A stretch of DNA of 64,000 bases, from NCBI GenBank assembly GCA_029204225.1, contig CM055108.1:26527303-26591302 (forward strand), read 5' to 3'. Position 1 is the stretch's first letter. Every line of letters begins with the position of its first letter. Shown piece by piece: positions 22,675 through 33,370 of the stretch. The notes beneath the pieces are model-generated. The model made no database searches and was not told the DNA's origin. It worked only from the letters and a program-made list of their open reading frames with translations. The position numbers and the translations under genes are program-made. This stretch comes from Diphasiastrum complanatum. Lineage: Eukaryota; Streptophyta; Lycopodiopsida; Lycopodiales; Lycopodiaceae.

Positions 22675-22771
22675 AGAGAGACAGTCTGACTTGTCAAAGT
22701 CTCCCGACTTGTCGGACTACTCCAACTTATCAGGGAAACCTGACTTGTCCGACTTGTCGACCAACAACCCG
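22675..22771. repeat. GACTTGTC short repeats
   Basis: The word GACTTGTC (or GACTTGTCGGAC, CAACTTATC) recurs six or seven times in under 100 bases, in a degenerate 12-18 bp pattern that encodes Asp-Leu-Ser repeats in one frame. Confidence 0.7.
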
Positions 22772-23286
22772 TAAGTTAATTGTGACTATAAGGGGATTGA
22801 GGCCCTTATGTGTATATGGTCATAATTAACGGTTGTAGGCCTAAATACACGGTGGTGGAGTTGGTATGGGTCTATCAGTGAGTCATTAGGGAACTGGACG
22901 ACGTGGCCCAGATAGGCTGCAGAGGTGTTCAGTGAGGTTTCACAGTGCAATACTAGTGGTGCATGGGCCTTGGAGGGTATAAGTATACCTGCTGGGCTCT
23001 CACTAGTGTATGCTTCATTTGTGATGAGTAGCTACATGCTGCTGGTGTGACTCCTCTTTCCATGACTCTGATTGATCCATATCTTGGGGGCTAGATCCGT
23101 ACGATCTAGGTTTGGTTGGGTTGGGTTGGTTTAACCTCCACCGGGCCCCATCAGTTGTTGCTTTGTATGGTATGCTTAGACTAGAATCCTGAGTTGAGAA
23201 CTTTATAGTTACAGATGATACTGGAAGCAATTGGTATATAGCATCAATATCCATGCATGGATTTTCAGAGTGCCATTTGTGAGAAA
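22772..23286. other. Unassigned stretch
   Basis: No domain is seen. GTTGGGTTGGGTTGGTTTAACC near 23113-23135 is a short local GGTT repeat. Confidence 0.4.
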
Positions 23287-23493
23287 TTGTCAACTAGTTT
23301 GATGCATTTTGGTCTACGTTGATTATTTGGCAATTTAGGACAATATGCATTTCATACTTAGAGATAAATTTTATGAAGTTGTTTTTATCCTAAGTATATT
23401 TGAAATAATCACTTTTAGAAAGTGAGAAAAAGTAGAAAGTCGAGTTTGGACACATTCAAATTTAAATGCTAGATACTTTGAATCTAGTTCATA
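23287..23493 (+). repeat. 207-bp direct repeat, copy 1
   Basis: It matches 24619-24825 over its full length, beginning TTGTCAACTAGTTTGAT and ending GAATCTAGTTCATA, with scattered substitutions. Copy 2 directly follows a copia RNase H end, so this is a retroelement 3' untranslated segment. Here it lies in front of an RT start. Confidence 0.9.
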
Positions 23494-23524
23494 AAGCCAA
23501 ATCATGTTTGTCTTCTACAAAAGA

Positions 23525-24611
23525 GTTTGTATGGTCTTAAGCAAGCACCAAGGAGTTGGTATGCTAAGCTTAACACATTTTTACTCTCTCAAAATTTTGT
23601 CATGAGTGATTATAATCATTCATTATATTTTAGATTTGCTGGAAGTGATGATACTATCTTGCTAATCTATGTGGATGATATCATCTTGAGTGGTGGAAAC
23701 AATCAAGATGTTAATGATTATCAAGAGTGCTCTCAAGAAGGAGTTTGAGGTGCATGATCTTGGTCATTTGCATTACATTTTAGGAATAGAAGTGATTAGA
23801 TCTTTTCAATCTACTTTTATTTGTCAAGAGAAGTATGCTAATTCTATTCTAAGAAGATTTCATATGGTAGATGCAAAATGTTGTGATATACCTATGAAGT
23901 CAAATGTAAAGCTAACTATAAGAGGTAATGAAAGATCCTTTGAGGACATTACTCTCTATAGAAAACTAGTCAGTTCACTTATATATCTAATCATCAACAG
24001 ACCAGATCTAAGCTATTGTGTTGGTAGATTAGGCCAATTTATGCAAGATCCTAGTGAGGGGCATGGGAAGATAGGGAAAAGAGTTTTGAGATACATCATG
24101 GGAACTCGAGATTTTGGCATATTGTATGAGGGATCATTACCTAACTTGTATGGTTCTTCAGATTCGACTTTGTTGGAAATCAAATGGATAGAAAATACAT
24201 AAGTGCACATTGTATTTTCATAGTTGATGGAGCTATATCATGGATGTCGAAGAAACAAGCCACTATCTCATTGTCATCTAGTGAGGCCGAGTACAAAGCC
24301 CTTACTCATTGCACAAAGGAGAGGATATGGATCGAGAGGATCATCAAGGATATTAATTTGCTGGATTTTTCAGAGAGGCCAATCATCTTTTGTGACAACC
24401 TATCATCCCAAAAGTTGGCAAGCAATCCTATCTTTCATGCTAGGAGCAAGCATATTGAGGTGGCATATCACTTTGTGAGAGAACAAGTCATGGCAAAGGA
24501 GGTGGAACTTCAACATGTGTCTTCAAAGGAATGTGTAGCTGATATCTTCACCAAAGCTCTTGGAAAAGACTTGTTTACAAAGCATAGAACTTCACTTGGA
24601 GTATTCTCAAA
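23525..24611 (+). pseudogene. copia reverse transcriptase-RNase H remnant
   Basis: It starts in mid-RT with LYGLKQAPRSWYAKLN, then LLIYVDDIILSG with the intact YVDD catalytic motif (about 23665). A frameshift near 23730 leads into FEVHDLGHLHYILGIEV, PDLSYCVGRLGQFM and LRYIMGTRDFGILY. A further change near 24180 removes part of the RNase H start. The end is good: WMSKKQATISLSSSEAEYKAL, IIFCDNLSSQKLASNP, SKHIEVAYHFVREQV and ECVADIFTKALGK. It belongs to the gag/integrase family at 3.7 kb and 28.5 kb by style, but gag, protease, integrase and the RT N-terminus are missing. Confidence 0.92.
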
Positions 24612-24618
24612 GTCTATA

Positions 24619-24825
24619 TTGTCAACTAGTTTGATCTATTTTGGTCTATGCTGATTATTTGGCAATTTAGGCCAATATGCATTTCATACTTAGAGATAAA
24701 CTTTATGAAATTATTTTTAGCCTAAGTACATTTGAGATTACCACTTTTAGAAAGTAAAGGAAAATAGAAAGTCGAGTTTGGACACATTCAAATTTGAAAG
24801 TTAGATACATTGAATCTAGTTCATA
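24619..24825 (+). repeat. 207-bp direct repeat, copy 2
   Basis: The partner of 23287-23493. It lies directly after the RNase H stop region, the position expected for a copia 3' untranslated segment. Confidence 0.9.
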
Positions 24826-25713
24826 TTGTGATAGGATTTTTGATCTAGAAGTTTCTATGGAGGGCAACCAAGCTCATTAATGAGGCATGGATCTGTTATG
24901 AATAGATGCACACTCGTGGGAAGAGGATGATCTTTTCTCTCTTATCTCACTTCATGCTTATGAATTCTCTTGGGTTCATCTATCCATTGGTGCACTATAT
25001 TGATGATATCTTGCAATTTTGTGTGTAAAATGCTTTGATTTATGGTTCATTGAGTTGACACGTGTGAGATATAGTAACCTACTATTTTTGTACGGACAGC
25101 AACTTCATTTTATGATATGTTTGATGTTTGATCAATATCTTGTTGAGTTTGCATCTCTTTCATTAAGTATATGTCGATTTTCTACATTGCCAATGGTGCT
25201 ATTTGTGTCGTCTTTCTAAACCGAAGATCAATAGATGTTTTTGAATCTTAGTGATTCATAAAATCTTCACACCATTTTAAACCTCTCTTGTAATGATTAG
25301 TTAATCAATCTTGTAATCTCACTTGGTGAGACATAAGTATAGGCTAGAACTTAGAATAGAAGTAATGAAGTTGTAGCAAAGAGTAGCAAGATCAAATAGA
25401 GATCTTTAAGAAGCAGAAATAGATTCCTACACTATTATGAGTCAAAATTGGTTTCTCTCTCTACTTGAGTTCTTGATTGTGAATTCTCTCTCTACTTGAG
25501 AGGAAGGCATTTTCATACCTAGTTTTGTGTTGTACAAGTCTCCACACGTGTGAATGTACAGGTATAGATGATTTATGCATGGTAGAAAGTGCTCTTTCCT
25601 TAGATTGATGGAATAGATCTGGTTTTCAATCTATGTGTGATCTATGTGCAATCACCACATCTTAGGAGATCTATCATACTCTTTTGGGCACTCCTACACG
25701 TGCAAATTTCAAC
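24826..25713 (+). other. Probable 5' LTR-like region of the plus-strand gag-less element
   Basis: The segment starts near TGTGATAGG and ends shortly before a tRNA-Met PBS (TTGGTATCAGAGC at 25714-25726). By position it should be a 5' LTR, but it does not clearly match the LTR at 26840, so its limits are uncertain. No gene is seen. Confidence 0.4.
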
Positions 25714-25714
25714 T

Positions 25715-25726
25715 TGGTATCAGAGC
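25715..25726 (+). other. Primer-binding site for initiator tRNA-Met
   Basis: TGGTATCAGAGC, complementary to the 3' end of plant initiator tRNA-Met. It marks the 5' end of an element reading rightward. Confidence 0.7.
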
Positions 25727-25925
25727 TAACCTAAGATATCCATGCATATGTCAGTTTGATGTGAAAATTTGCTTGAAATCAAGATTTTGTGAGTGTAGAT
25801 TCATCTTCTTGTCTATCTTCATGATTTTAGGATCAAGAAGGATCATAATTATTGTGAATGGACCTGATCTAGTACTTTATGAAATTCAGTGCTTAGACAC
25901 GTGTGAAGGACATCCAACTTTGACC

Positions 25926-26839
25926 AAGTGGCTTAAGGAGGAGGCTTCTCCACACATGGTTTTAAGGAGATCTTCAAGAGGCAAGGACGAGTCTTTGGGG
26001 CTCACAATAAATGGAAAATAGGGGCAATTTTCAGGTTGTATCTACTTCAACACATTTACATTTGCTTCTCTTCCATTATTTGATGTACCATCTTGCTTTA
26101 TTGAGATTTCTACATCTCAAAGTTCAAGTAAGGCAATACTAGTTTTGTATGATGCCTATTGTATGGACATATTTCTAGTCATTGATGGCTTAGATATGTT
26201 TCTAAAACATTTTGAAAGCAAGAGGTTGTGTCATCAAATGTATGCCCTTGGATTTAGAAAGAGCAAGAATGAGTTTGTTACTCGTAGTTTGAAAAATCAT
26301 GTTTTTACATGTTATGAGACATTTTGTAAATTTCTCTTGAGATTAAGTGAATCATCCTTGAAGGAGAGTTACATACTTGAGCAAGTATTTTGCCTCAAGA
26401 AGATCAAGATAATGTTTGATTTCAAGATTAGATTCATCATGGAAAAAGTTCATAGTATGTGGACTAGTCAAGCTAGAATTGAAAATCTTGATAATCATCA
26501 CATTTGCTCATCTTATGATCTTGATATTTATAATCTTTATGAGGCATGGAAGCCTCGGATTTCTCACTTTATGATGCAGCCATCTTCATCGAAGTGGAGT
26601 TTACAAGTCAAATATTATCATCAAGCATGGAGAAAAATCAAAGATATGGTGGCAAATTGCTCTTCAAGGAAGGTTGCAAATGATTTCTACCAAAAAAATC
26701 TTATCATGGTTATGGTGAAGGTGCTCCTATGGAGGATCCCTCAGCTGGTTTTCATATCATGCATACCAAAGGATCCACTCAACAAGTTTCATAAGCTCCT
26801 TGGTTGATCTACTACCTTATCAAGCTAGTTTTTGAGGAG
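25926..26839 (+). mobile_element. Body of a gag-less retroelement copy
   Basis: This segment matches 53026-53935 in the opposite orientation with very few differences. The inverted copy also has a gag upstream (54.3-54.9 kb), which is missing here. The stretch ends in a purine tract (TTTGAGGAG) followed by an LTR start at 26840. Confidence 0.8.
26145..26807 (+). CDS. Unknown 220-aa protein of a non-autonomous retroelement
   Basis: A full-length frame without stops, nearly identical to the one at 53058-53720 on the other strand (I count three residue differences). That preservation between two copies suggests either a very recent duplication or selection on the protein. It is Lys/Phe/Ser-rich with no transmembrane segment, zinc knuckle or DDE motif, and I recognise no family. 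It sits in the place where pol would be, just before the 3' LTR. The other gag-only element (27-31.6 kb) has a different unknown ORF in the same place. Confidence 0.55.
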   Translation: MYDAYCMDIFLVIDGLDMFLKHFESKRLCHQMYALGFRKSKNEFVTRSLKNHVFTCYETFCKFLLRLSESSLKESYILEQVFCLKKIKIMFDFKIRFIMEKVHSMWTSQARIENLDNHHICSSYDLDIYNLYEAWKPRISHFMMQPSSSKWSLQVKYYHQAWRKIKDMVANCSSRKVANDFYQKNLIMVMVKVLLWRIPQLVFISCIPKDPLNKFHKLLG

Positions 26840-27036
26840 TGTGAAAAATTAGCAAAATCTAGCTTGGCTATTTTGTATTTCCTTGTTTATGGGTAAATCT
26901 CACACACGTATGTAGAAGTGCTATTTATAATTATACAAAACATATCAGCAGGAAACTCTATAGAGCTCCATAAGTAGCATGACGTGGTTTAGGTTAAGAA
27001 ATCACGTCTCCAAAACCTAAATCATATCGGCCTTTG
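26840..27036 (+). repeat. 3' LTR of the gag-less element, interrupted
   Basis: The LTR starts TGTGAAAAATTAGC after a purine tract. It is broken at 27036 by the 4.5-kb element and resumes at 31581 (TGTAGGATTCAGAG), staying similar to the inverted copy until about 31627. The inverted copy at 52.8-53.0 kb reads straight through the junction. Confidence 0.9.
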
Positions 27037-27737
27037 TGTGAAGAATTGCCAAAAATTGGCAAATCTAGCTTGATCAAAAACCATGTAGAATAGTGTAAAT
27101 TGTGTACACAAGTGGGTCCCACACATGTGAGGCCATGATTCCACGTGGGAAACCCATCCTAATGTAGGTTAGATCAATTCAAGAGAGTTGGTCATGTCTA
27201 TTTGGTGGTCATCCCTACTTTATAGGACCTACACCTAAGTTTAAGGTGAAAATTTGACCAACTAGCTACCTACCAAGCATAACTCTAGGAAATAGACTAG
27301 GGTTTCATTTTAGGTCAAGGAGAGTGAGTTAACTTCCTTATTACATGCTAGAAATCCACCTAACTTCAAGAAGGAAGTCGAATTTGGTATGTATTCTCTC
27401 TCTCCATAGTGAGAAGATAGAAAATTTTTGGAGCTCATTGGCAATCTCAAGCTAGTTCACTATGTACATTGAGTTTTTGTGATCCAAATGAAACCAAATC
27501 AATTTCTACTTGTTTCTCAGGTTGAAGGCCGTACTACAGCCTGTAGTACACACGTGTGGGCTCTTATTTCAATGTTTATCAATGCTTTTGATTGTTAATG
27601 CTTGTTGTTTGTCAAATTGCCAATCTAGATCAACTTTTTTGTGTCTAGTTTTTTGATAGATTGTTAAGCAAGCATCCAATCACTCTTGTGGATCTTTTGT
27701 AGATCCATTTATGGTCCTAAAGTACAATACTTTCACA
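27037..27737 (+). repeat. 5' LTR of the gag-only element
   Basis: It matches 30896-31575 almost throughout. It is 21 bp longer because of a segment (GTCTAGTTTTTTGATAGATT region, about 27641-27663) absent from the 3' copy. Its ends are TG...CA. Confidence 0.96.
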
Positions 27738-27750
27738 TGGTATCAGAGCC
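27738..27750 (+). other. Primer-binding site for initiator tRNA-Met
   Basis: TGGTATCAGAGCC starts at the base after the 5' LTR and is complementary to the 3' end of plant initiator tRNA-Met. Confidence 0.92.
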
Positions 27751-28453
27751 AAGTATAAGATCATAAGCCATTGATCTAATGCAAATCCATTTTTAGCAAG
27801 TTTTGGTGCTAAAAACTAGTATTGAGAGGGCAAGCTAAAATCTTGATTTCGGTGAGGAGATTCATCCCAAACTTGGTAGGGGTCCAAATCCGTACTCTCC
27901 ACATGTGTGGGCACCTCTGAACCTACATTTAATTCATGGTATTCATTTGATCCAAAAAAATTCAATTTGTGATGGTGTAATTATTGGTGGAGATCCTAGG
28001 ATAATCTACCAAGATCATTTGCCATTGATTAGGTTTGAATTTGTTTCATGGAATCTAATTAATCTAGGCTGAGTTCAAGTCCTATTAAGGTTAAAAACAG
28101 GTCTTGAAAGTACACCAAGAAGGAAGAAAGGGATTAAGTCATTTTTTTGTCCAATAGCCAAAATTGGCAAGATTTGATTGTAAGTAAATTTCACATCATC
28201 TTATCTTCATTCCAACTTTGTGAAGGAGTGCTAAAACTGAGATTATAAGTCCATTTTTTGGATTAGAAATCTAATTTGAGTGAAAAACTACAAGAGAGAG
28301 ACCTTAGTGAGTTTCTAGAGACAATCAAATCCATTTCTTGGCAAGATTTGTTTGAAAGTAGTTTTCACTTCATCTTATCTTCATTCCAGCTTTGTGAGGG
28401 AGTGATAGAACTGTTATTATAAGTCCATTTGTTGGATTAGAAATAAAATTTGA
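27751..28453 (+). other. Untranslated leader of the gag-only element
   Basis: About 0.7 kb without a long frame. A segment of roughly 110 bases is imperfectly repeated: text around 28165-28275 (CAAGATTTG ... AAGTCCATTTTTTGGATTAGAAAT) recurs at about 28341-28450. Packaging or dimerisation signals would be expected here, but none can be recognised by eye. Confidence 0.6.
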
Positions 28454-28534
28454 GTGAAACACTGCAAGTGTGAGACCTTTGTGAGTTTTGTCAATCAAAT
28501 CTATTTCTTGTTTGTAGAAGTCACTAGTAAGATG

Positions 28535-29719
28535 GGATCTGCTGGAGCATACCTTCTAGAAGCTAGTGAGAGATTGAATTTTACAAATTATGCTATTTGG
28601 AAGGCTAGGATGGAGTCACTCTTGGTGCTCCAAGACCTTCATGAGTTCTTGATTGAAGATGAAGATGAACCTCTAGGTGCACAAGAGTTAGCTAGATACA
28701 AGAAGAGATCTAGGCTTGCACTTCATTGTGTGAAGATGAATGTGAGCAATGATTTGTTGAGAGAAGTATCAGCATGTACTAGTGCTAAAGAGGCTTGGGA
28801 GTCTTTAAAATTAATCTATGAATCTAGTAACACTTCAAGAGTACTCATGCTTAGAAATCAGATTTTGCAAAGCATGAAGAGAAGTGAGGAGAGTGCACAA
28901 GATTATGTACTCAGAATCAAGTCTCTAAATAGGGAGTTGGCTTCCATTGGAGAGAAGATTCATGATGGAGAGCTTGTACAAATTGTTCTTAATGGTCTAG
29001 GAGATGACTTTGCAAATTTGGTCCAAATTTTTGCCATCCAAGACACTTTGCCAACTATAGAAAAACTTCACAGTGTATTAGTGGCTGAAGAGTGTAGGAT
29101 GCTCCATGCAAAATCTAGGATGAGTTCCTTGTCTTTGCAGGATGGTGATGAGAAAGCCAATTTCTCATTCAAGGGCAAAAAGAAGACCAATGGAAGGAAT
29201 AAGCATCCAAAGGAGGCCAAAGAAGAGGATGATGCATCAAGCTCAAAGGACAAGTCAAAGCAGAAATGCTTCTTTTGTGGAAAGAAGGGGCATTATGCAT
29301 CTGACTGCTACAAGAGGCTAAGTGCACAAGTGGAGGAGGACAAACAAGGAAACCTTGCAAAGGAGGAGGAGGAGGATAAAGTAGATGTATTCTTGATGGC
29401 ATCTACATCCTCACCAACAAGCAATAGCAATTCAAGAGACAATTGGTGGATCGACAGTGGGGCTAGCTCCCACATGTCTTGTGAAAAGGACTTTTTCTCA
29501 ACCTTACACTCTTTCAATGATTCTAAAAAGTTTGTCTTTACTGCAAATGATGAAGAGTGTAGGGTAGATGGTGTTGGCACCATCTCTTTGTATCTAGAAT
29601 CCTCAAAATGCATGGATCTAGAAAATGTCCTTTATGTACCATCAATCACCAAGAATATGCTTAGCGTTGGTCTACTCTTAGAAAGTGGTTTGGATGTCCA
29701 CTTTAAGCATGGTGTTTGA
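28535..29719 (+). CDS. copia gag-protease polyprotein of the gag-only element
   Basis: The frame is open from 28454. The ATG at 28532-28534 or nearby gives MGSAGAYLLEASERLNFTNY, the usual gag start, so I prefer it. Blocks in order: NYAIWKARMESLL, EAWESLKLIYE and YVLRIKSLNRELASIGEKI (UBN2-type gag), KKTNGRNKHP linker, zinc knuckle CFFCGKKGHYASDCYK (CX2CX4HX4C), then the protease with WWIDSGASSHMS and NVLYVPSITKNMLSVGLLLESG. A TGA at 29717 stops it; the same frame continues FILKNDVCIAKGF to 29911, as in normal copia pol, so the stop is probably a mutation. After that the integrase is missing. The product would be capsid and nucleocapsid plus a protease. Confidence 0.92.
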   Translation, partial: GSAGAYLLEASERLNFTNYAIWKARMESLLVLQDLHEFLIEDEDEPLGAQELARYKKRSRLALHCVKMNVSNDLLREVSACTSAKEAWESLKLIYESSNTSRVLMLRNQILQSMKRSEESAQDYVLRIKSLNRELASIGEKIHDGELVQIVLNGLGDDFANLVQIFAIQDTLPTIEKLHSVLVAEECRMLHAKSRMSSLSLQDGDEKANFSFKGKKKTNGRNKHPKEAKEEDDASSSKDKSKQKCFFCGKKGHYASDCYKRLSAQVEEDKQGNLAKEEEEDKVDVFLMASTSSPTSNSNSRDNWWIDSGASSHMSCEKDFFSTLHSFNDSKKFVFTANDEECRVDGVGTISLYLESSKCMDLENVLYVPSITKNMLSVGLLLESGLDVHFKHGV

Positions 29720-29911
29720 TTCATCTTGAAGAATGATGTTTGCATTGCAAAGGGATTTAAACATGGAAGATTGTTCAAGTTGGAAGCTAGTGTTTCTTTT
29801 GAAAGAATGAGCTTGGCAAAGGAGGAGATCACTCAAGAGGAGATCTTGGCAAAGTGTGATCTTGCTTGCATTGAGGAGGAGCATCAAAAGGAGAAAGATC
29901 TTGAGGATTAG
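29720..29911 (+). pseudogene. Post-stop continuation of the gag-protease frame
   Basis: Directly after the TGA, in the same frame, NDVCIAKGFKHGRLFKLEA matches the region that in copia pol lies between protease and GAG-pre-integrase. It ends at 29911 in Lys/Glu-rich text. No HHCC or integrase motif follows. Confidence 0.75.
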
Positions 29912-29920
29912 CCTCAAATC

Positions 29921-30688
29921 ATGAGAGTTCCAATGGAGTCCTCAATGACAATGGCCGAGTCATCAAATTGCATGCAAATTGTCCATTCAAGTGTGCATCT
30001 TGCAAGGGTGGTGAGCATTGGAGAGTCTACTATCTTTGAATACTTTTTGGAAAGTAGTAGTAGACATGAGGTGACTTGTTTCTTATCTTTAAGGTCCATG
30101 GTGTTTATTACTTTGTATGACAAGACAATGAAATGGGATGCTTTGAAATCTACATTTGTTGTTGATAAAGCAATTTCATTGGATAACTATTTTTGTAATA
30201 GTTTGAATAGAGTCATAAAAGATGAAACATCATTTGCTTTGGAAATCTTTGTGTCCACATGCTTTGTGCATGATCATTCCAATGTAAGGACCAAAGATTA
30301 TCCTATTTCAATGATAGGAATAATGGTAGTGTTTTGCTCTTCAAGTAGAGATTCTAGAATCTACTTGTTTTCAACCAAAGAATTTGTCAATGGTGGAAAT
30401 GTGATCTTTCAAGAGTGGAAGATTTGTAAACTTGAAGAAGCACCTTTGGATCAACACCTTATTCAATTCATTGATGTTTTGGAGTCAAGTCAAGTGGAGG
30501 ATCAAGCTCAAGATCCAAGGACTCCAAGAAGAATCTTGAGTATCAAGATGGAGCCATCAAGGCTCAATCATATGGATCAAGCAAGGCAAGTTGTCTTTGG
30601 CAACATTATTTATGCACTTAATATTTTAATTGATGTATCTTCAAGTGCACAAAATGCCTTGGAATCCATGGCTTGGCATGATGTTTAG
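29921..30688 (+). CDS. Unknown second ORF of the gag-only element, 255 aa
   Basis: A long uninterrupted frame between gag-protease and the 3' LTR, where integrase-RT-RNase H should be. It has no DDE, YVDD or RNase H motifs and no zinc knuckle. The C-terminal part is richer in charged residues (EDQAQDPRTPRRILSIKMEPS). I recognise no family. It could be a captured host sequence, an envelope-position ORF or a chance frame, and its preservation in a young element is the only argument for function. Confidence 0.5.
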   Translation: MRVPMESSMTMAESSNCMQIVHSSVHLARVVSIGESTIFEYFLESSSRHEVTCFLSLRSMVFITLYDKTMKWDALKSTFVVDKAISLDNYFCNSLNRVIKDETSFALEIFVSTCFVHDHSNVRTKDYPISMIGIMVVFCSSSRDSRIYLFSTKEFVNGGNVIFQEWKICKLEEAPLDQHLIQFIDVLESSQVEDQAQDPRTPRRILSIKMEPSRLNHMDQARQVVFGNIIYALNILIDVSSSAQNALESMAWHDV

Positions 30689-30895
30689 TTTTGAAGTGTG
30701 CTACATGTATATAGACACATTTATGGAACATCTTGTAAGGGATCCTCTAAGAGATGGTGAAAGACCTTTCATGGACATCATTCTCTATTGGAGTCTCAAA
30801 AGTTCCTTGTTTGTAGCTGGATTTTTTAGACACTTCTAAAAGCTTTCATTGATCTATCAAGAGAGTTGTAAATAGATCAAGCTAAATTTGAGGAG

Positions 30896-31575
30896 TGTGA
30901 AGAATTGCCAAAAATTGGCAAATCTAGCTTGATCAAAAACCATGTAGAATAGTGTAAATTGTGTACACAAGTGGGTCCCACACATGTGAGGCCATGATGC
31001 CACGTGGGAAACCCATCCTAATGTAGGTTAGGTCAAGTCAAGGGAGCTGGTCATGTCTATTTGGTGGTCATCCCTACTTTATAGGACCTACACCTAAGTT
31101 TAAGGTGAAAATTTGACCAACTAGCTACCTACCAAGCATAACTCTAGGAAATAGACTAGGGTTTCATTTTAGGTCAAGGAGAGTGAGTTAACTCCCTTAT
31201 TACATGCTGGAAATCCACCTAACTTCAAGAAGGAAGTCGAATTTGGTATGTATTCCCTCTCTCCATAGTGAGAAGATAGAAAATTTTTGGAGCTCATTGG
31301 CAATCTCAAGCTAGTTCACTATGTACATTGAGTTTTTGTGATCCAAATGAAACCAAATCAATTTCTACTTGTTTCTCAGGTTGAAGGCCGTACTATAGCC
31401 TGTAGTACACACATGTGGGCTGGGATTTCAATGTTTATCAATGCTTTTGATTGTTAATGCTTGTTGTTTGTCAAATTGCCAATCTAGATCAACTTTTTTG
31501 TTTAAGCAAGCATCCAATCACTCTTGTGGATCTTTTGTAGATCCATTTATGGTCCTAAAGTATAGTACTTTCACA
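30896..31575 (+). repeat. 3' LTR of the gag-only element
   Basis: Preceded by AAATTTGAGGAG as a short purine tract. It is nearly identical to the 5' LTR apart from the 21-bp deletion and scattered substitutions, and is followed by the target duplication CTTTG. Confidence 0.96.
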
Positions 31576-31627
31576 CTTTGTGTAGGATTCAGAGATTACA
31601 ATACAAGAATATCACAAAGAACAAATC

Positions 31628-32806
<1,179 letters not shown>

Positions 32807-33019
32807 GTTCTAGTGATGAAATTACAAAAATATTCGATTAACTCGAGCAATGCCTCTGGGTATGGCTCCAACATGAGCTCTACTCGAGTAATCTAAGAAA
32901 ATTTCCACAACTATCCCAAAGGATTTGAAAAAGAATTTGTTGTAACTAGAGCACTGCTCGGGTTATCTAGTTCATTCTTGCAATAAGCTTCAGATTGTGA
33001 TAAGATGTAAATAGGATTC

Positions 33020-33355
33020 TAGCGCTCGTGACGAAGCTTTCAATTGGTTAAGTCCGATGTAAGTCAGACCGCTTGCTTGGAATGGATGTTACTCGTTTGT
33101 AACGAAGCTTTGAGTTGGTCAAGTTTGATGTATGTCGGGCGGCTTGCTTGGAGGGAAGTCACCCACATCGGGACCCCCGATCTGGCATGGCGCCAGGTTG
33201 GATCTCAATGTTGGTTTTCGGAACTTCAAGTTGGTTAAGTCTGATTGTTGTTGGCGAGTTGGCTGCTTGTATGTCAAGTGGGTTTGGATGGCAAGAGTTG
33301 AAGGCTGGGAAGCTAAGTCGTGGTTCCCGGCTCCCTTTGGGATGCCTGCGCTACA
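33020..33355 (+). repeat. Truncated gypsy-type LTR (second family)
   Basis: It matches the last 336 bases of the LTR at 40401-41286 (AGCGCTCGTGACGAAGC ... GCCTGCGCTACA). The first part is missing. A PBS (TGGTATCAGAGCC, from 33358) follows, so it was a 5' LTR reading rightward. Confidence 0.9.
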
Positions 33356-33370
33356 TGTGGTATCAGAGCC

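Larger units (their letters stand above)
27037..31575 (+). mobile_element. Non-autonomous copia-type element (gag-protease only), complete ends
   Basis: The element runs TGTGAAGAATTGCC ... TTTCACA at both ends, with LTRs of 701 and 680 bp, a tRNA-Met PBS directly after the 5' LTR, a gag-protease ORF, a second unknown ORF, a short purine tract and the 3' LTR. The flanks are the direct repeat CTTTG (27032-27036 and 31576-31580). The allelic state without insertion is seen in the inverted copy at 52829-52833. No integrase, RT or RNase H sequence exists inside its 4.5 kb, so it must rely on enzymes from elsewhere. The near-identical LTRs point to a fairly young insertion. Confidence 0.95.
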
